From positions 263,090,867 through 263,154,866 of the forward strand of contig CM057342.1 of assembly GCA_030015575.1 (NCBI GenBank): a stretch of DNA of 64,000 nucleotides. The letters are read 5' to 3'. This document shows positions 60,283 through 64,000 of this stretch, piece by piece (position 1 is the stretch's first letter; every line of letters starts with the position of its first letter). The position numbers and the translations under genes were made by a program. The notes under the pieces are model-generated. The model made no database searches. It saw nothing but the letters and a program-made list of their open reading frames with translations, and had not been told where the DNA came from. The DNA comes from Agapanthus africanus. Its lineage: Eukaryota; Streptophyta; Magnoliopsida; Asparagales; Amaryllidaceae.

Positions 60283-62446
60283 TGTTGCGCCACGGCAGCG
60301 CCCCGGCCTCTTGCTCGAGGCCAAAATGCGGAATAAAAAATTTTTCCTTACTCGGAAACCGGCGCTACCGCGGACAAAGAAAACCCGGATCGAAACCATT
60401 AACCTAATGCTAGCTAACTAGAGAGGGGGTGAGAAGTATACCGAGTGATCCGAGTCCTCCGGTCTTCTCGTCATCGTCCCGATCTCCCGCGGAAAGTGTT
60501 GCCTCCACATCGTCGCCTCCTCGCCGGAAAGGGCACCACATCGCCTTCGTCTTTTACGGGCTCCCGCCTCAATACCGAGGCAACTCGAGCATGAAGCCGG
60601 CAACTCGACATGCTCAAGATATGCTGTAGGAAGTGTAGTGTAGAATCATAGTCTCCTTTGGGGTTCGTTGTTGCCATGATGGAGGATTGGGGTTAGGAAA
60701 AATGGTGCTTGCATTTTTCCGAAACAAGAAGAAGAAGGAGATGAAGAATTCCTCCCATAACAAAGATGAACTCTCTCATTCTTTTTCTTTCTCTCTTTCT
60801 TTTTTTTCTTCTCTCTTTCTTTTTCTTATGAAAAAACATCTCATCTAAAAGAGAATGGTGGAGGAGATAATATGAAGCATGAAGGGAGGTGAGTGTAGGG
60901 TAAAGGAAGTGGTGACCACATCAAGACATAATCATCACAAACTCACATCAACTCTAATCCACATCTTATCTTCATAAAGCATGAAATGAATGGTATCTAA
61001 AAAGGTTATCATAACAAATCCTTTTGCAAGAAAAACCTCCACAAAATGTTATTTGCAAACTTGCAAATAACACCCTCCATCGGAAAAGTCCGGCCGGGAA
61101 AGAACAAAGGAAAACCGGCCGGGACGGAATGCAAACTGGCAACTCCAGAAAACTGGTCCCGTAATAAATTACAGGAAAACCCCAATACTGTGCATACACA
61201 CCCGCATCTGTATTCCGACTGAACACAAATGCAAAGAGACAAAACTACACTATCAAATACTAGAATCCGGCTTAAGCCAAAGCCGGCTAGTAAAAACTGT
61301 CCGATCACGATCCGTGCAATACCGCACGTATCTGATCGAACCCTGCCATATCTCCATACGGCCTCTACAGCGTTTCGCCCGAAACTTGAGTAACTGAGTG
61401 TGGTGGACTCTAAAGACTCGTCAATACCTTGGCTGTGGATTTAATCACTAGCACGTCAGAGGTATAAGCCAATACGTGACGGGCCACCAGGTATTGACCA
61501 AATGGGACGTCGATGAGGAAGCTCACCCCGACACCCAACTGAGCCTGTCAGTGACAATAGCCGTACAGTCCGGTCCGTTCGTCTATGAGTATCGCATGGC
61601 GGGCCTAGGGGGTTGGTAAAAGTCAGACCCCCAAAAGCGGTACAAGTCGTGTCGGAGTGTAGCCCAGAACGCCCTGAGATACTACTGGAATACCTACCAG
61701 TAAATCTCCTGCCTCGGCCGAGGGCTTTGCGTAATGGCTCTCCTAGACACAGCGCGACCTCACCCCCAATACCGGGAGAGACGAACCCCTGAAGATCCGC
61801 TCACTGCCTCCATGTGGCTCGGGACTGTACCCAACTAAAACCTGTTTGCACGACTCCTTTGAGCCGTGGTAGGGTAGTAATCAAAGCACAGTGGGAACTC
61901 ACACGAGACAAATGACGATCTCAGGTCGATGAACTAACCTGTACACATGTCACCTGGGAACTGCTATCTGACGTCTGGTATAAGACCAACTAGCAGGTTC
62001 CCGGCGAGTCCTATCCGGTGTACTCATAACCCAATGAGCACCTGTATACATCTTAGGTGAACCAACTGACACCAGTGGCTTGTGAGACCGGCCACCGCCC
62101 CTCGTCGGGGTCTCGACTGTATACACTAGTCTACTAATGGAGTATCGATACCCAGTCTCGAAACTCCCACGACTAGGGACCTTTTAAGGATGTGCTTATA
62201 GACTACCAGCTCCCACGTATATGATCGCCATCATACTGCTGGTCGTCAAGCAAGAATCCTAGGGGCTCTATCAACGTGTAATAGCGACATGTCAGGTCAC
62301 CTAAAGCAGTACACGATGATAAAGATAAACCAGATAGCATACTATCATCTCGAGTAAGACTGTCCTACCGGGATAGGTCCTCCCTCAATCATTGCAATCA
62401 CGTGCCTGTGATCCAATAATTGACTCTGAGGGCACTATCTCCAACA
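60283..62446 (-). repeat. Element G right LTR (5' LTR)
   Basis: Same length as the left LTR (2164 bp) and nearly identical, with four differences noted. Ends ATCTCCAACA before target duplication CATAT. Confidence 0.93.
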
Positions 62447-62451
62447 CATAT

Positions 62452-64000
62452 ATAGGTAGGACTTTTTTGCTCGACATGATAGTACGCTATCTGGTTGCTC
62501 TTTATCTTAACATGTATACTTTCCGTCTCTCTGATTACATGTTGATAAAGCCCTTAGGATGTGTACTCGACTTCCAGGGTTATGATGCAGATCATACTAG
62601 TGGGGCCTGGGTAGTCCATGAGTACATCCTTGAAATGTTCCTAGTCGTGGGAATATCGAGACGGGGCATCGATATTCCAGAGTAGACTAGCGCATATCTT
62701 CTCGACCCATGCGATGGGCGATGGATGATCCCATATCCATTGGTGTTTGACATCGAAGATGGTATGCGGGTGCTCAGTGGAGACTGGATACACTGAACGG
62801 ACTCGCCGAGAACTCCCAGATGGTATTATACCTCACGTCAGATGGCAGTTCTCTGGTGACACTGGTACAGCTTAGTCTGTTGACCCGAGATCGTCATAGA
62901 GTCTTGTGTGTCTCCCACTGTGCTTTGATTTCCACCCTACCACGGCTCTACTGAGTTGTGCAAACAGGTGGTTTTTGGGTACAGTCCCGATTCACATGAA
63001 GGCAATGAGCGATAGGAGGGGATTCGTCTCTCCCGGTATTGTGGGTTGATGTTGTGCTATGCTCGACTGGCCATAACAGGAAATCCCTGGCCAGGGTTGC
63101 AGTGATATACTGGTAAGAGTTATCAGTAGTTTCACGAATGTTATGGACCCTACGTCGGCATGACTTATCGAGCTATTGGGGTCTGACGTTTACCACCCCT
63201 AGGCGAGATATGCGACATATCAGACGAACAGACCGGACTGTACGGTAAGTGTTACTGGTCGGATTCGCAGGAGTGTGAGCGGGCTTGCTCGTCGATCTTC
63301 TGATCGCTCAATACCCAGGTGGCCGTTACGTTTAGCAGACCGCTTGCGGCTTGTGGGTGTTTGATATGATCATCATCCGCTGCCGGCGTATTGACGAGTC
63401 TTTAGAGTCCTACACAGAGGTTTCCTGGCTCAAGCGAAACGAAATAGGAGCGCATATAAGATATGTGCGGGACCGAGAATAATGCGTGTATATGATACCG
63501 TATTTCATTCTCGCGATGAATGTGTCGGATGGTTGTATGCGATATAACCTAGTTATCGAATCAAGGATTAATTCGATAAGCCGATACATTGGATACTAGC
63601 CGGTTATATGCGATATAACCGGATCATCGAATCAAGTGTTGATTTAATGATTTAATGTATAATTATATATTTGATATATTACTTTGCATTAACTAGTATT
63701 GGTTCACTTTAAATGGATTTACTCACTTGGTTTGTACACATTGTATATGTGATATACTTTTGTGCACAAGATTGTATCATATTTGATGATACTTGCTCTT
63801 TTGGGTTTGTGTAAAGATTAAACCATGTTTAGTGAATGGTTAGGGTTTCTTTTCTCTTCTTTATTTATCCATTTATTATTGTTTTGGAAAAGATAAAGAG
63901 AAAAAGGAAATGGTGGCTTAGTTTGTCTTTTCTTTGAAGCTTCTTGAAGCTTTGAAAAAGTCTACCATTCTTGTCTCTTCTTTAACCCTAACCACTCTTC
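62452..64000 (+). repeat. Element F 3' LTR, continuation to window end
   Basis: Resumes ATAGGTAGGACTTTTTTGC after G and aligns with 44228 onward. One arm of the 12-bp palindrome has a change (GGATTAATTCG near 63566), and the CCGGTTATAT/ATATAACCGG palindrome is intact. The LTR end lies outside the window. Confidence 0.9.

Larger units (their letters stand above)
52428..62446 (-). mobile_element. Element G: youngest copia insertion, TSD CATAT
   Basis: Complete 10,019-bp element: LTRs 52428-54591 and 60283-62446, both 2164 bp; PPT 54592-54606; PBS 60270-60282; target duplication CATAT at 52423-52427 and 62447-62451. Only about four LTR differences were found by eye (near 53647/61502, 54152/62007, 54294/62149, 54368/62223), so it inserted very recently. 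In spite of this the interior has no frame longer than 124 codons and pol is barely recognisable, so the family must spread non-autonomously. Confidence 0.93.

Overview
The window looks like intergenic DNA from a large angiosperm genome. No host gene, rRNA or tRNA gene could be supported. Nearly all of it is LTR retrotransposon, inserted into itself up to four levels deep. The evidence is LTRs of 2.0-2.2 kb, primer-binding sites complementary to initiator-Met tRNA, polypurine tracts beside the LTRs, five-base target duplications, and gag-pol remnants (CCHC knuckle, DTGSGS protease site, YVDD reverse transcriptase). The dominant group is Ty1/copia. Its LTR start (TGTTAG...ATGCCCTAGAGGCC on the coding strand) and its pol are of the Tork/Angela type; that lineage call is from memory of the family and was not tested.

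Layout. 1-736 is the end of a Ty3/gypsy-type LTR. 737-4001 is the leader plus 5' LTR of copia element Z (minus strand). 4002-4139 is unassigned. 4140-7336 is a truncated copia interior (leader plus gag). 7337-27817 is copia element A (minus strand, gag-complete), interrupted in one LTR by copia B (16027-26343, TSD AGAGA). 27818-28564, 30784-31616 and 35908-36508 are pieces of an old plus-strand element T with a Transposase_28-like gag. T is split by solo copia LTR C (28565-30783, TSD ATAGG) and by a 4.3-kb gypsy-type solo LTR (31617-35902, TSD GTAGC/GCAGC). T is then cut by D (36509 on), D by E (41185 on), E by plus-strand F (44175 to beyond the window) and F by G (52428-62446, TSD CATAT). D, E and F run off the right edge.

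How the parts relate. A and the adjoining truncated interior keep a gag start codon and zinc-knuckle gag. B and F have lost about 0.7 kb of gag and the gag ATG. B, D and F share replacement of the motif-A aspartate of reverse transcriptase by glycine. They look like a non-autonomous lineage that spread using proteins from another element. G is the youngest insertion (about four differences between 2164-bp LTRs), yet its coding region is the most decayed. By contrast the LTRs and the leader of about 2-3 kb keep structured motifs (palindromes, stem-loops, spaced repeats) across divergent elements. Several of these keep their pairing while the bases change. These conserved non-coding structures, combined with broken proteins, are the most interesting signal here. 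I saw no other undescribed gene system.
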